From an uncultured Clostridia bacterium (GTDB lineage: Bacteria > Bacillota > Clostridia > Oscillospirales > Acutalibacteraceae): a stretch of DNA of 64,000 nt. Below, piece by piece: positions 17,113 to 27,795 of this stretch. A program made the position numbers and the translations under genes. The stretch lies in the NCBI GenBank assembly GCA_944412495.1, contig CALYBL010000032.1, forward strand, positions 120,063 through 184,062, read 5' to 3'. The first letter of the stretch is position 1. The number at the start of each line of letters is the position of its first letter. The notes under the pieces are model-generated. The model was given only the letters and a program-made list of their open reading frames with translations. It was not told the origin of the DNA and did not search any database.

Positions 17113-17508
17113 TTATTCATCGAAAATCGCCGCCAGCAGCTCGTCTATCCGCTCCGGCCGATTTTTGAGATACAGGTAGCCCATAAGGCACTCAAGCGCT
17201 GTCGCGGCGTGATACTCAGCCGTGCTGGAGCTTTTCGGAGTACGTATTGTATGCATGTTGCGCCCCCTGCGGAAAACATCTGACTCCTTATCCTCCAGCA
17301 GCGGAAGTATGCGCGCTGCGGCGGCGGCCTGAGCAGAAGCCGATACGAGCTTCGCCGCTTTGTTGTGCAGCGTATTGGCCGGCAAATCCCCGCTTTGCGC
17401 CAGCCTCCGGCGCACCGCTAAAGAGTACACCGCGTCGCCGACAAACGCCAGCGCCGCAGAGCTCATCATATCCGCATCCATATTTTCTTTTGCAAGGTTC
17501 ACCGGCAA
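17113..17508 (-). CDS. mrnC: Mini-ribonuclease III
   Basis: A 131-residue RNase III catalytic domain without the dsRNA-binding domain. The catalytic Asp lies in ALAFVGDAVYSL (about 19-30) and the conserved Glu in ATALECLMGYLYL near 105-117; RRGRN is also present. In Bacillus, Mini-III matures 23S rRNA. The likely start is TTG at 17508 behind GGGAGA; an internal ATG nine codons in has no ribosome binding site. Typical length. It lies downstream of obg with a 234-base gap. Confidence 0.9.
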   Translation of the reverse strand: MPVNLAKENMDADMMSSAALAFVGDAVYSLAVRRRLAQSGDLPANTLHNKAAKLVSASAQAAAAARILPLLEDKESDVFRRGRNMHTIRTPKSSSTAEYHAATALECLMGYLYLKNRPERIDELLAAIFDE

Positions 17509-17742
17509 GCAAGCTCATCTCCCGTATTGACTGAGCGCCGATAAGGCGCTGGTTATATTTTCACAAGGCACAAGGCCCTTTCTTCAAATGAAGGCTTAAA
17601 CATTCGTTTTAATTATGTGCTTCTCGCCAATTTGCCCGCCACACATAAGCATCGCATCGGCATCAGGCAGAAGCTGCGAAGCCGTTAAGCCGCACTCTCA
17701 GCCGCGGCACACCCCATCAGTACCGCACATGATAGAACAAAT

Positions 17743-19826
<2,084 letters not shown>

Positions 19827-20111
19827 TTAGTCCTCCACCGCGTATACGCTTACCTTGCGGCGCTTGCGGTCGTAGCGCTCAAACTTAACCTTGCCGTCGA
19901 TGAGAGCGAACAATGTGTCGTCAGAGCCGCGGCCTACGTTCTCGCCCGGATGTATGTGTGTGCCGCGCTGCCTTATAAGTATGTTGCCGGCAAGCACGAA
20001 CTGGCCGTCAGCGCGCTTGAGACCGAGACGCTTGGACTCGGAGTCGCGTCCGTTTTTGGTGGAGCCCATTCCCTTTTTATGAGCAAAAAGCTGTATATTT
20101 ATCTTAAGCAT
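19827..20111 (-). CDS. rpmA: 50S ribosomal protein L27 with cleavable N-terminus
   Basis: A 94-residue L27 starting [20 protein letters not shown]. The first nine residues are the Firmicutes-type extension, expected to be removed after LF by Prp so that AHKKG becomes the mature N-terminus reaching the peptidyl-transferase centre. The start at 20111 is chosen over a longer open frame because the family begins here; its ribosome binding site is AGGAAAGAA-like. The protease gene lies directly upstream, 29 bases away. Confidence 0.95.
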   Translation of the reverse strand: MLKINIQLFAHKKGMGSTKNGRDSESKRLGLKRADGQFVLAGNILIRQRGTHIHPGENVGRGSDDTLFALIDGKVKFERYDRKRRKVSVYAVED

Positions 20112-20140
20112 AATTCTTTCCTTTCTGTCGCTGCGGGGAA

Positions 20141-20449
20141 TTACTCCCCCGACGTTATGTGCTCCGGATACTGCCCGCGCAGCGCGTCTAAATGAAGCCT
20201 GAGGCCGCTGAGCAGATACCTGCATTTATCAGTATCGTTTCCTTTAACCTTTATACCGAGCCGTGCGTCCGATTCGGTTATATCGGCATTGACGCCGAGA
20301 ACCTCGGTAATGGTGTTTATAACCATATACGCCGCGCTCGACACGGCTGCGCACACTATATCACTGCCGCTTTCGGCATAGCCCGAATGACCCTCGATAA
20401 TAAATCCGCACAGGCCGTTTTCATCCGTAAGGAATTTATACCTCGTCAT
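20141..20449 (-). CDS. prp: Ribosomal-processing cysteine protease Prp
   Basis: A 102-residue protease with catalytic His in GHSGYA (about 20-25) and Cys in DIVCAAVSS (about 30-38), the two residues of the Prp family. Prp cleaves the N-terminal extension of L27 and is essential in Staphylococcus. The ATG at 20449 lies inside the end of rplU (14-base overlap), so translation is coupled. Order rplU-prp-rpmA is the standard Firmicutes arrangement. Confidence 0.95.
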   Translation of the reverse strand: MTRYKFLTDENGLCGFIIEGHSGYAESGSDIVCAAVSSAAYMVINTITEVLGVNADITESDARLGIKVKGNDTDKCRYLLSGLRLHLDALRGQYPEHITSGE

Positions 20450-20804
20450 TTTCCTCGGCCTTTTTAGCCGCTGTGCGCTTTCTCTTCGGCTTGGCCTCGC
20501 CAATCTCCTTAATAAGCACCTTGGAGTACGGCTGCCTGTGGCCCAGCTTGCGCTTTGAATCGTTCTTCGGCTTGTAGGTGAAAACCGTTATCTTCTTAGC
20601 TTTACCGTTCTTTACAATCTCGCCCGTTACGGTCATGCCCTCTATATAAGGTGTGCCAAACTTGAGTCCGCTTTCGTCGCCCACTGCCAAAACCTCGCTG
20701 AAGACTACGCTTTCGCCCTCAAGGCCGCCGAGCTTTTCAACAAAAATCTCGTCGCCGACCTGCACCTTATACTGCTTGCCGCCGGTCTTTATAACAGCAT
20801 ACAT
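20436..20804 (-). CDS. rplU: 50S ribosomal protein L21
   Basis: A 122-residue protein starting MYAVIKTGGKQYKVQVGDEI, the L21 signature, binding 23S rRNA. A C-terminal extension rich in Lys and Ala ([18 protein letters not shown]) adds about 18 residues over the usual 103. First gene of the operon, with a strong promoter and a roughly 80-base untranslated leader. Confidence 0.96.
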   Translation of the reverse strand: MYAVIKTGGKQYKVQVGDEIFVEKLGGLEGESVVFSEVLAVGDESGLKFGTPYIEGMTVTGEIVKNGKAKKITVFTYKPKNDSKRKLGHRQPYSKVLIKEIGEAKPKRKRTAAKKAEENDEV

Positions 20805-20885
20805 ATTTTTTACCTGCCTAATTCAGTCTCGCTATCACAGGCGTGGAAGCCCACTTAAATAAGCCTGCGTATATGCGGCTTTAGA
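20805..20885 (-). ncRNA. Possible L21 leader RNA
   Basis: The untranslated leader between the promoter and rplU is about 80 bases. It contains a short hairpin (minus-strand GCCT ... AGGC around a 19-base loop) next to the ribosome binding region. Firmicutes rplU operons often carry an L21 leader motif here. Position and size fit; I cannot confirm the consensus by eye. Confidence 0.3.
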
Positions 20886-20914
20886 AGTATATCATAACCC
20901 AGCACATTTGTCAA
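20886..20914 (-). promoter_or_regulatory. Promoter of rplU-prp-rpmA
   Basis: Minus strand TTGACA (20914-20909) and TATACT (20891-20886) with a 17-base spacer. Confidence 0.8.
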
Positions 20915-20948
20915 CTTTTTATTTTGCTTTTGTCCGCATTCCACGGAT

Positions 20949-21010
20949 AATCTATGCATAACGCTTTTATAGTCAATGGGAAATCTATGCATAATACTTT
21001 TATAGTCAAT
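20949..21010. repeat. Two-copy tandem repeat upstream of the rplU promoter
   Basis: A 29-base unit (AATCTATGCATAA..CTTTTATAGTCAAT) occurs at 20949-20977 and 20982-21010, differing only at two bases, period 33. It lies about 35 bases upstream of the rplU -35 box. Confidence 0.7.
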
Positions 21011-21094
21011 TATATCCGCAGGCGCCGGCTTTGTGTGTCAGCGAAGACGAATAATTCGCCGCCGCAGCACCGCCGCAGGCCATGAGTTACGGCG

Positions 21095-22042
21095 CTATTT
21101 TTTTAAGAACTCCTCAATCGTGTACTTGGGGCGGGCCTTGACCTCTATATATATCTTGCCTATATACTCGCCGATTACGCCGAGGCAGAACATGATAATT
21201 CCGCACACTAACCATATGGAGGCTACCGTAGCCGTCCAGCCGGGTGCAGCGGCGCCGACAATTTTCGATATCAGCGCGTAAAGTATGCCTATAATACTGA
21301 GCAGCGATATTATTATTCCGGCATTCGATATCAGCTTGAGCGGCTTTACGCTGAAGGAGGTTATTCCGTCAACGGCAAAGGATATCATCTTTTTAAGCGG
21401 GTATTTAGACTCGCCGGCAAAACGCTTATCGCGCTCATAGTAGACTATATCGCTTTTAAAGCCCATGAGCGGAACTATACCGCGCAAAAACAGATTTACC
21501 TCCCGGTACTCACTGAGCGTCTCAAGTGTGCGCCTGCTCATAAGGCGGTAATCTGCGTGGTTGTTTATAATCTCAACGCCCAGCAGCTTCATGAATTTAT
21601 AAAAGCAGGCGGCACTAAAGCGCTTGAAAAACGTGTCCTTTTTCCGGTTGCTCCGCACTCCGTACACAATGTCGCAGCCGCCGGCATATTTTTTCACAAA
21701 CTCGTCAAGAACGCCGATGTCGTCCTGCAGGTCGGCGTCCATCGAAACGGCGCAGTCGCAAAATTCCTTCGCCGACATGAGCCCCGCCAAAAGCGCATTC
21801 TGATGCCCGCGGTTATGCGAGAGCTTCACGCCGCAAACACGGTCGTTTTCCATGTGAGCGTTCATTATCAGCTCCCATGTCTCATCCTTGCTGCCGTCGT
21901 CGACAAACAGCATGCGGCTGTCGCCGCTGCACAGTCCGCCGTCTATCATCTCGCACAGCTTTGCGTCAAGACGCTTTATCGTTTCCGGCAGCACCTCCTG
22001 CTCGTTGTAGCAGGGCACCACTATATATAATACCGGAGCCAT
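21095..22042 (-). CDS. CsbB/GtrB-type family 2 glycosyltransferase (polyprenyl-phosphate sugar synthase)
   Basis: A 315-residue protein: GT2 domain (about 1-225) with YIVVPCYNEQEVLPET near 6-21, DDGSKDETW and DADLQDD (DxD), then two C-terminal membrane helices (about 230-255 and 265-290). This is the CsbB/GtrB/DPM1-like group that loads a sugar onto undecaprenyl phosphate at the inner membrane face. It is 61 bases downstream of a YfhO gene. In Bacillus subtilis the CsbB-YfhO pair glycosylates lipoteichoic acid, so the same role is inferred here. Sugar unknown. Confidence 0.88.
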   Translation of the reverse strand: MAPVLYIVVPCYNEQEVLPETIKRLDAKLCEMIDGGLCSGDSRMLFVDDGSKDETWELIMNAHMENDRVCGVKLSHNRGHQNALLAGLMSAKEFCDCAVSMDADLQDDIGVLDEFVKKYAGGCDIVYGVRSNRKKDTFFKRFSAACFYKFMKLLGVEIINNHADYRLMSRRTLETLSEYREVNLFLRGIVPLMGFKSDIVYYERDKRFAGESKYPLKKMISFAVDGITSFSVKPLKLISNAGIIISLLSIIGILYALISKIVGAAAPGWTATVASIWLVCGIIMFCLGVIGEYIGKIYIEVKARPKYTIEEFLKK

Positions 22043-22103
22043 TTATCTTCACCCGTCCTTGCTTTGCCTAAGCTTATCCGTCTGCTGTAAATTTATACGC
22101 CGG

Positions 22104-24935
22104 CTACTCTCCGCTGTTATCTTTTCCTCCGGCATCCTCCGCGCCGGTGCCATTCTCCGGCTGCTCCCCGGCAGCGGCGTCTTCGCTTTCGGATTCGCTG
22201 CCTTCCATCTCGGCCGGTGCGGGCGGAACATAAGCCGCCTCGCCGTCAGAAGCTTCCGCCTGCGGCGTATCTTCACCCAGCGCTTGCTCTGCCGCTGCGT
22301 CTGTGCCGCCGTCATCCCTGGTATTATTTTCTGCATCCGGCGGATAATTACGCTCAGCCTCATCTGTCTCAGGCACACCTGAATCGGGCGCGCCGCCATC
22401 CGGCGGAAGACTTATTTTAAATCCGTCGTGCGGGGCGTCGTCGTCAAACACCTTTATCGACTGCGCAAGTCTCTCGCGCTCAAACGTCTCCGTATTGTCC
22501 CTGGAATACACCTTCCAAAGCAGCACATATATTATAAGCACGGCCGCTGCGCCGACTGATATGCAGGCTCCGGCAATAAGCCCCGGCGTCATGTAATTAA
22601 AACGTATGGTATGCTCGCCGGCGCCTACCCTCACGGCCATAAATCCAATATTGACCTGCTCTATGTCCACCGCCTGACCGTCCACAGTGGCGCTCCAGCC
22701 GTCCTCATAGGGTACGCTGAAGAACACCAGCTGCTCGGAATCGAGCGTTATGGTGCAGTCAAAGCCGCGGTTGTCATAAGCGAAATACGAGGAGCACTGC
22801 AGGTTGCGCTCGGCTACGTCCTGCATAAGCGCGGTGTAAGTGAAATCAAACGATGCCGATGTCTGCGTCTGCGAAGGCGTGCCGTCCTGCGTCATCTGCG
22901 TTGAATCCACGCTCTCGTCTATGAGCGTTTCTGTAATGTCAGTAAGTATGTCCGAATGCCGCGCTATCTGCTCATCATCAAGTATAAGCGCCTTCAGCAT
23001 AAGGTGCGCGCGGTCCTTCTCGTCAACGGAATCGGCAGTGGCCTTATCCACATATGTGTCATAGGCAAAACCGAAGGGTATAAAGTTTGTATTTTCGTAA
23101 ATCCTGAAATCGTTCTGGGTATCATAGTACGTATAGCCCTGCATTTTCGTATTGCCGCTTGTGGAGGCAAAGCTGTTGCCGTCCGGCTCGTAGTCAAACA
23201 TCCATTTGACCGAAAGCAGGCTTCTCAGCGCGGCATCGTCATACTCCGGACGCGAGGCCACGTCGCGCGTCACACCGACATATTCGTAAAAATCCATAAT
23301 GGAAACCGGTACGACGGAGTGAAAGGCATTTATCGTCGGCAGCTCGAGGAACATGCCGGCGTTGTCCATGCACTCATAAAAGTCGGTGCGCACAACCCCG
23401 CTGTCCGGCAGGGATATCTTGTCAGCACCCCTTATATAGTTGTTTATTACCTCGTCGGAAGCGTTAGAATGCGTCTTGCCGCCGCCCACAAAATACGACG
23501 AATATATAACCGATACCGCCATGACGACGAACACCGTTGTCCTAAAGAGATTTTTGGCCTCCTTGGGTCTCTTCCTCATGGAGACAAGCACTGCCGTTAT
23601 TATGAGGCTTATCACGGCTATTATGCATGTTATCCAGAAGCGCGAGGTAAACTCATGGTCGTAAAGGCCCCACTGCGTCACATTGCCGTTGCCGTCCGTC
23701 TGGGCCGGCAAAAAGCCTATCACCAGTATAAACGCCGCGGTTATTCCGCCCGACCATATCAGTCCCTGCCGCCAGTTGACCTCCTCGTCCTCAAAGGATA
23801 TCACCGTGGCAAGCACTATCATCAGCACCAGCATATAGTACCAGCGGGCATAGTAAGCCGAGTTTGCCATGTAAAACAGGCTGTTTAGCCCCGGCACGAG
23901 CGCCATGATAAAAAGTATTATTATAATGCGCTTGAGCCAATGTCCCTTCTTCGCGCACATAAAGCCTATCGCGCCCGTCATGCCGAATACCGGCAGCCAC
24001 GCCGCCAGCGACGACCATTTGACATCCGACCCTGTAAAGAACACCGGACGCGCCGGCAGGTCCGGCGGGAAGAAAAAGACCTCTATCGCGTTGAGGAATA
24101 TCTGATTCTTGCCGTAAAGCACATTGTCCCAGCCCACAAGCGAGCTGCTCGTGCGCGGATTTGCAATAACGGTAAAGAAGGACGGGAGCAGCAGCACGGC
24201 AGCGAGTGCCACGCCTATCACTGCTTCAAACAGCAGCCAGCCGAAGCGCGGCATCGTTATGCTCCATTTACCTGAAAGCATGCGCAGCAGCCAGTATATC
24301 ATCACGAATACTACCATGCCGGCAAAGAAGAAGTAGTTCATGAACGCCGCGGCAAATACCGCAAGTGCAAATACACCCTTTTTGTTCTCCTCCATATAAA
24401 GCTCTAAAGCGTAAAGCAGGATGGGGAAGATAATTATGGCCTCATGAAAATGATTGAAGAATATGTTGTATATAGAAAATCCCGAAAAGGCATAAAGCAA
24501 GCCGCCTATTACAGCGCTCTGCGGCTTTACAAACCGTCTCAGATATACATATGCCGTAAGCGATGCCAGTGAAAACTTTAATATGAGCAGCGGACCCATG
24601 AGATACGGTACCATCCAGCTTGGGAAGGGTATCGTCAGCCAGAAGAAAGGGCTGCCCAAAAGATAAAACGAATATGAGCCGATAAAGTTTACGCCGAGGT
24701 CTGTGTTCCAGTTCCAGAAAATATCCCCCGAGCGTACGGCATCGTGGCACATCTTGTAAAAGGGTATCTGCTGCACATTGAAATCACCGTAAAACAGAAA
24801 GTAGCCCTGGTCCTTTATCATATACGGTATGAACAGGGCACAGGCCGCGATAAAGGCAAGACCGAATGCCATGAAATATTTTTCTTGGACTCCTGTCTGC
24901 TTTATTCCGCTGCGATTTTTTTGAAAAATCTGCAT
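22104..24935 (-). CDS. YfhO-family GT-C-like membrane glycosyltransferase with acidic C-terminal tail
   Basis: A 943-residue multi-pass protein. The first 480 residues hold about a dozen membrane helices with the YfhO-type first loop (YFLFYGDFNVQQIPFYKM near 46-63). An extracytoplasmic domain follows (about 490-790) and a final helix near 810-830. In B. subtilis, YfhO transfers the CsbB-loaded sugar to lipoteichoic acid outside the membrane. Unusual here is a tail of about 100 residues (about 850-943) made almost only of D, E, G, A, P, S and N, predicted disordered. First gene of an operon with the CsbB-like gene. SD GGATGGG. Confidence 0.87.
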   Translation of the reverse strand: MQIFQKNRSGIKQTGVQEKYFMAFGLAFIAACALFIPYMIKDQGYFLFYGDFNVQQIPFYKMCHDAVRSGDIFWNWNTDLGVNFIGSYSFYLLGSPFFWLTIPFPSWMVPYLMGPLLILKFSLASLTAYVYLRRFVKPQSAVIGGLLYAFSGFSIYNIFFNHFHEAIIIFPILLYALELYMEENKKGVFALAVFAAAFMNYFFFAGMVVFVMIYWLLRMLSGKWSITMPRFGWLLFEAVIGVALAAVLLLPSFFTVIANPRTSSSLVGWDNVLYGKNQIFLNAIEVFFFPPDLPARPVFFTGSDVKWSSLAAWLPVFGMTGAIGFMCAKKGHWLKRIIIILFIMALVPGLNSLFYMANSAYYARWYYMLVLMIVLATVISFEDEEVNWRQGLIWSGGITAAFILVIGFLPAQTDGNGNVTQWGLYDHEFTSRFWITCIIAVISLIITAVLVSMRKRPKEAKNLFRTTVFVVMAVSVIYSSYFVGGGKTHSNASDEVINNYIRGADKISLPDSGVVRTDFYECMDNAGMFLELPTINAFHSVVPVSIMDFYEYVGVTRDVASRPEYDDAALRSLLSVKWMFDYEPDGNSFASTSGNTKMQGYTYYDTQNDFRIYENTNFIPFGFAYDTYVDKATADSVDEKDRAHLMLKALILDDEQIARHSDILTDITETLIDESVDSTQMTQDGTPSQTQTSASFDFTYTALMQDVAERNLQCSSYFAYDNRGFDCTITLDSEQLVFFSVPYEDGWSATVDGQAVDIEQVNIGFMAVRVGAGEHTIRFNYMTPGLIAGACISVGAAAVLIIYVLLWKVYSRDNTETFERERLAQSIKVFDDDAPHDGFKISLPPDGGAPDSGVPETDEAERNYPPDAENNTRDDGGTDAAAEQALGEDTPQAEASDGEAAYVPPAPAEMEGSESESEDAAAGEQPENGTGAEDAGGKDNSGE

Positions 24936-25011
24936 CTTTATCCCATCCTAAATCTTTATAAATTACATTATAACAGCACTCGGCCTAATAATAAAGTAAA
25001 TTTTTACCCCA

Positions 25012-25040
25012 TTTACATATCAATATGTGTGCTTTATAAT
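25012..25040 (+). promoter_or_regulatory. Promoter of the YfbR-like gene
   Basis: TTTACA at 25012-25017, 17-base spacer, TATAAT at 25035-25040; start codon at 25074. Confidence 0.7.
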
Positions 25041-25073
25041 AAACAGGTCAAAACATTTTAAGGGGCGGCAGTT

Positions 25074-25667
25074 ATGAGCAAAAATCAATTTTACGCCATG
25101 CTGTGGCGTATGAAGCATATATACAGGTGGGGGCTTATGCGAAATCTCCGCCAGGAAAACCTGTGCGAGCACAGCTTTGACACCGCTGTCATAGCGCACG
25201 CACTGTGCATGATAAAAAACCGCCGCTTCGGCGGACATATAGACGCAAACCGTGTTGCCGTCGCAGCAATGTTTCACGACTGCAGCGAGATTATAACGGG
25301 AGACCTGCCCACGCCGGTAAAGTATTACAATCCCGAGATAAGCACCGCTTACAAAAGCCTTGAGGCCGTTGCCGCGTCACGGCTTATATCATATCTGCCC
25401 GAGGATCTCCGTCCCGACTATGAGCAGGCGTTCGGCGCGGACGGCGAGGAATCGGCCCGTATAATAAAAGCGGCGGACAAGCTGTCAGCGCTGATAAAAT
25501 GCATTGAGGAAGAGAAAATGGGCAACAATGAATTTCGCGACGCCGCCAAATCTCTGCGCGACGCCTTAAGCGGCTACCATATGCCGGAGGTGAGCTGCTT
25601 TATGGAGGAATTTCTGCCGAGCTTTTCCATGTCGCTTGACGAGCAGAGTGATACCGGCGACGATTAA
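25074..25667 (+). CDS. YfbR-like HD-domain 5'-deoxynucleotidase
   Basis: A 197-residue HD phosphohydrolase. Metal-binding residues are visible: His in CEHSFDTA near 32-39, the HD pair in MFHDCSEIITGDLPTPVKY near 66-84, and an Asp in KAADKLSAL. The WRMKHIYRWGLMRN opening and TGDLPTPVK match Escherichia coli YfbR, which removes phosphate from deoxynucleoside 5'-monophosphates. Length is typical. AGGGGCGG ribosome binding site. Monocistronic. Confidence 0.9.
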   Translation: MSKNQFYAMLWRMKHIYRWGLMRNLRQENLCEHSFDTAVIAHALCMIKNRRFGGHIDANRVAVAAMFHDCSEIITGDLPTPVKYYNPEISTAYKSLEAVAASRLISYLPEDLRPDYEQAFGADGEESARIIKAADKLSALIKCIEEEKMGNNEFRDAAKSLRDALSGYHMPEVSCFMEEFLPSFSMSLDEQSDTGDD

Positions 25668-26346
25668 AGCTTTTACCGCGGTCTCCCGCAAAGCATAGAC
25701 AAGCCGCCGCCGTTTATCAGGCCGACGGTCATTTATCATGTAATAAAAGCGGCTTTTTTAATCGTCACCGTGCACAGCTTTAGGCTCTCCGACTGCCGTC
25801 CGGCCGCTTATCCGCCGTCGAGGCGGCTCTTCCTGCCGATTTTGTTTTTGCCGCATTAGATTCATGCGCCGCGGCCGGCTTGACCGTTCAATAAGAATAA
25901 AGCGGCTTCGGATTTATATTTTAAGGCAGGTTAAGCTGCCGGGAAGCAAGCCCGATGTGCCGAAAAAGCGCCGGCGCAGCGTATTTTCACATTTTTACCC
26001 TTGCCGGGCGGAAGTCCGCCTGTGGTATCAAAAGCAAAAATTTATCCGCGCCGCCGTCATTTTCGGTGCGTGCAGCTTTAAGCGTGCTGATTTTTGTGCA
26101 GGCAAGGAATAAAACGCAGTTGATTCCTTAGGATTAAGATGCTTTTAACGCAGCATGCGCGTAAATCGGCCGCTTAAAACCATATTGTGCTTACCTCCCG
26201 GCAGCTTTCGTCCGGCATGTATGCCTGTATATGTCCCGCCGTCCGGCCGTTTATCCTCAAAGGCCGGGCGGCAGCCCGCCTGCCGCCTGCGTGAGGCATG
26301 GTACCTGCGCTTTTTATTTGACCAAAACCCCTGCAATCGGCAAAAA
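25668..26346. other. Intergenic region containing repeat copy 1
   Basis: About 680 bases with no gene; a 276-bp dispersed repeat fills 25932-26207. An 82-codon frame (25864-26112) runs into the repeat but is broken by a stop in the second copy. Confidence 0.55.
25932..26207 (+). repeat. 276-bp dispersed repeat, copy 1
   Basis: Begins TAAGCTGCCGGGAAGC and ends CCGGCAGCTT. It matches 41445-41720 in the same orientation over its whole length with no gaps; I count about 22 mismatches by eye (about 92 percent identity). Flanks are unrelated. The ends are partly complementary: AAGCTGCCGG at the left and CCGGCAGCTT at the right form a perfect 10-base terminal inverted repeat. No transposase frame lies inside, so it resembles a MITE-like, non-autonomous element. 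Confidence 0.85.
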
Positions 26347-26386
26347 AAGCCTGCCGGCGCTTCAAAGCTTCAGCGCCGACAGGCTT
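26347..26386 (-). terminator. Terminator of the uracil-DNA glycosylase gene
   Basis: Long stem AAGCCTGCCGGCGCT / AGCGCCGACAGGCTT with one mismatch; the minus strand continues TTTTTTG. Confidence 0.8.
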
Positions 26387-26393
26387 AAACTAT

Positions 26394-26969
26394 TTATTTT
26401 TTTGTCCTGATATTAAGTTCAGCAGCCTTGTCACGTATTTTTACAAAATCCTCCAGTGCCGCCGGCTTCTGCGCCGGATTGCGCAGCAGTGATGCCGGAT
26501 GAAAGGTGCCCATCATAAGCACGCCGTTTCTCTCCATCCACTCGCCGTGCTGCTTTGTGACCTTAAAGCCTGGGTCAATAAGCTTCTGAGCTGCTATTCT
26601 GCCCAGGCATATTATCATTTTCGGCTTTATAAGCCTTACCTGCTCCCTTAAATGCTGCAGGCACATATCCTGCTCCTCGGGCGACGGATCCCTGTTCTGC
26701 GGCGGCCGGCATTTTACCATGTTTGCTATGTAAATTTCATCTCTGCTTATGTCCATGGCATAAAAATATTTGTCCAGCAGCCTGCCGGCACGCCCGACAA
26801 AGGGCTCGCCGGTGACATCCTCCTGCTCGCCTGGTCCTTCGCCTATAAACATGATTTGGGCATGGGGATTTCCCTTTCCGAACACAACATGGGTTCTGCT
26901 ATTGCTCAGACCGCACAGCCTGCACTCCATACAAGCCTGCCTTAGCTCCTCTAAATTCTCAAATTTCAT
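26394..26969 (-). CDS. Family 4 uracil-DNA glycosylase (4Fe-4S)
   Basis: A 191-residue enzyme that removes uracil from DNA. Cluster cysteines C16, C19, C87 and C103, motif GEGPGEQE (43-50) and the HPAS motif near 171-174 identify family 4 UDG (TIGR00758 type). AGGGG ahead of 26969 favours this start over an ATG 12 codons upstream. Monocistronic. Reliance on a 4Fe-4S cofactor suits an anaerobe. Confidence 0.93.
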   Translation of the reverse strand: MKFENLEELRQACMECRLCGLSNSRTHVVFGKGNPHAQIMFIGEGPGEQEDVTGEPFVGRAGRLLDKYFYAMDISRDEIYIANMVKCRPPQNRDPSPEEQDMCLQHLREQVRLIKPKMIICLGRIAAQKLIDPGFKVTKQHGEWMERNGVLMMGTFHPASLLRNPAQKPAALEDFVKIRDKAAELNIRTKK

Positions 26970-27163
26970 TATATTTTCCCCTATACAATCTGATTTTGCC
27001 GTCAATTTTTGCTCTTATTTATATACCGCAATTTGTTTAATGTCTTTATCACAAAATATAATTATACCCTCCTCCCCCTCGTTTTTGCACATCATATTTC
27101 ATGCGGCTTTAAGTCGATTTTTGTAATATTATATCATATATCACTGTATTTTGTCACTGCTTA

Positions 27164-27192
27164 TTGAAATTGTTTGCCTTTAGGTGTAAAAT
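27164..27192 (+). promoter_or_regulatory. Promoter of the PduL gene
   Basis: TTGAAA at 27164-27169, 17-base spacer, TAAAAT at 27187-27192. Confidence 0.6.
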
Positions 27193-27225
27193 AACAACGC
27201 ATAAAAATTTAAAGGAGAGAATTCC

Positions 27226-27795
27226 ATGTCAGGTATATTGGTTGAGGTTTCCGCGCGCCATGTGCATGTAAGCCGTGAGGCGCTGGATATTTTATTTGGA
27301 AAGGGATATGAGCTCACCGTACGTAAGGAGCTTTCACAGCCGGGCCAGTTCGCAAGTGGTGAGCGCGTAACCATAGTCGGTCCCAAACGCTCTATGGAGA
27401 ATGTAAGCATACTCGGCCCCGTCAGAAGCGCCACACAGGTAGAAATATCTGCCACCGACGCCCGCTCACTCGGCATTCCCTGCGTTGTAAGGGAGTCGGG
27501 GGATATCGACGGCACGCCGGGCTGCAAAATCATCGGCCCCGCCGGCGAAATAGAGATTGACAAGGGCGTTATAGTCGCAAAGCGTCATATTCATATGACC
27601 CCGGCTGACGCAGAGCGCTTTAATGTAAAGGATCGCCAGACAGTAAGCGTCAAAATAAGCTCCGACACACGCTCACTAATTTTCGGTGATGTCGTCATAA
27701 GAGTGAGCGATAAATTCAGCCTTGCCATGCATATTGACACCGACGAGGGCAATGCCGCTATGGTCGGTCCGAATACCTGCGGCGAATTGGTTTAA
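27226..27795 (+). CDS. pduL: PduL-type phosphate acyltransferase (phosphotransacylase)
   Basis: A 189-residue protein of two PTAC domains. Zinc-binding histidines are in SARHVHVS (about 9-16) and AKRHIHMTPADAERF (about 118-132). PduL interconverts acyl-CoA and acyl phosphate. There are no microcompartment shell genes here and it lacks the N-terminal encapsulation peptide, so it probably serves as the housekeeping phosphotransacetylase, making acetyl phosphate from acetyl-CoA, for example from the PflB route. SD AAAGGAGAG. Monocistronic. Confidence 0.92.
   Translation: MSGILVEVSARHVHVSREALDILFGKGYELTVRKELSQPGQFASGERVTIVGPKRSMENVSILGPVRSATQVEISATDARSLGIPCVVRESGDIDGTPGCKIIGPAGEIEIDKGVIVAKRHIHMTPADAERFNVKDRQTVSVKISSDTRSLIFGDVVIRVSDKFSLAMHIDTDEGNAAMVGPNTCGELV

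Noticed and set aside
22956..23888. 310-codon frame antisense to the YfhO gene
   Set aside because: His/Tyr/Arg-rich shadow of the real coding strand.
25864..26112. 82-codon frame entering repeat copy 1
   Set aside because: The same frame in repeat copy 2 is stopped by TGA, and there is no ribosome binding site.
25932..26207. Repeat as a structured non-coding RNA
   Set aside because: The most obvious internal hairpin in copy 1 is broken by uncompensated changes in copy 2; a mobile element with inverted ends fits better.
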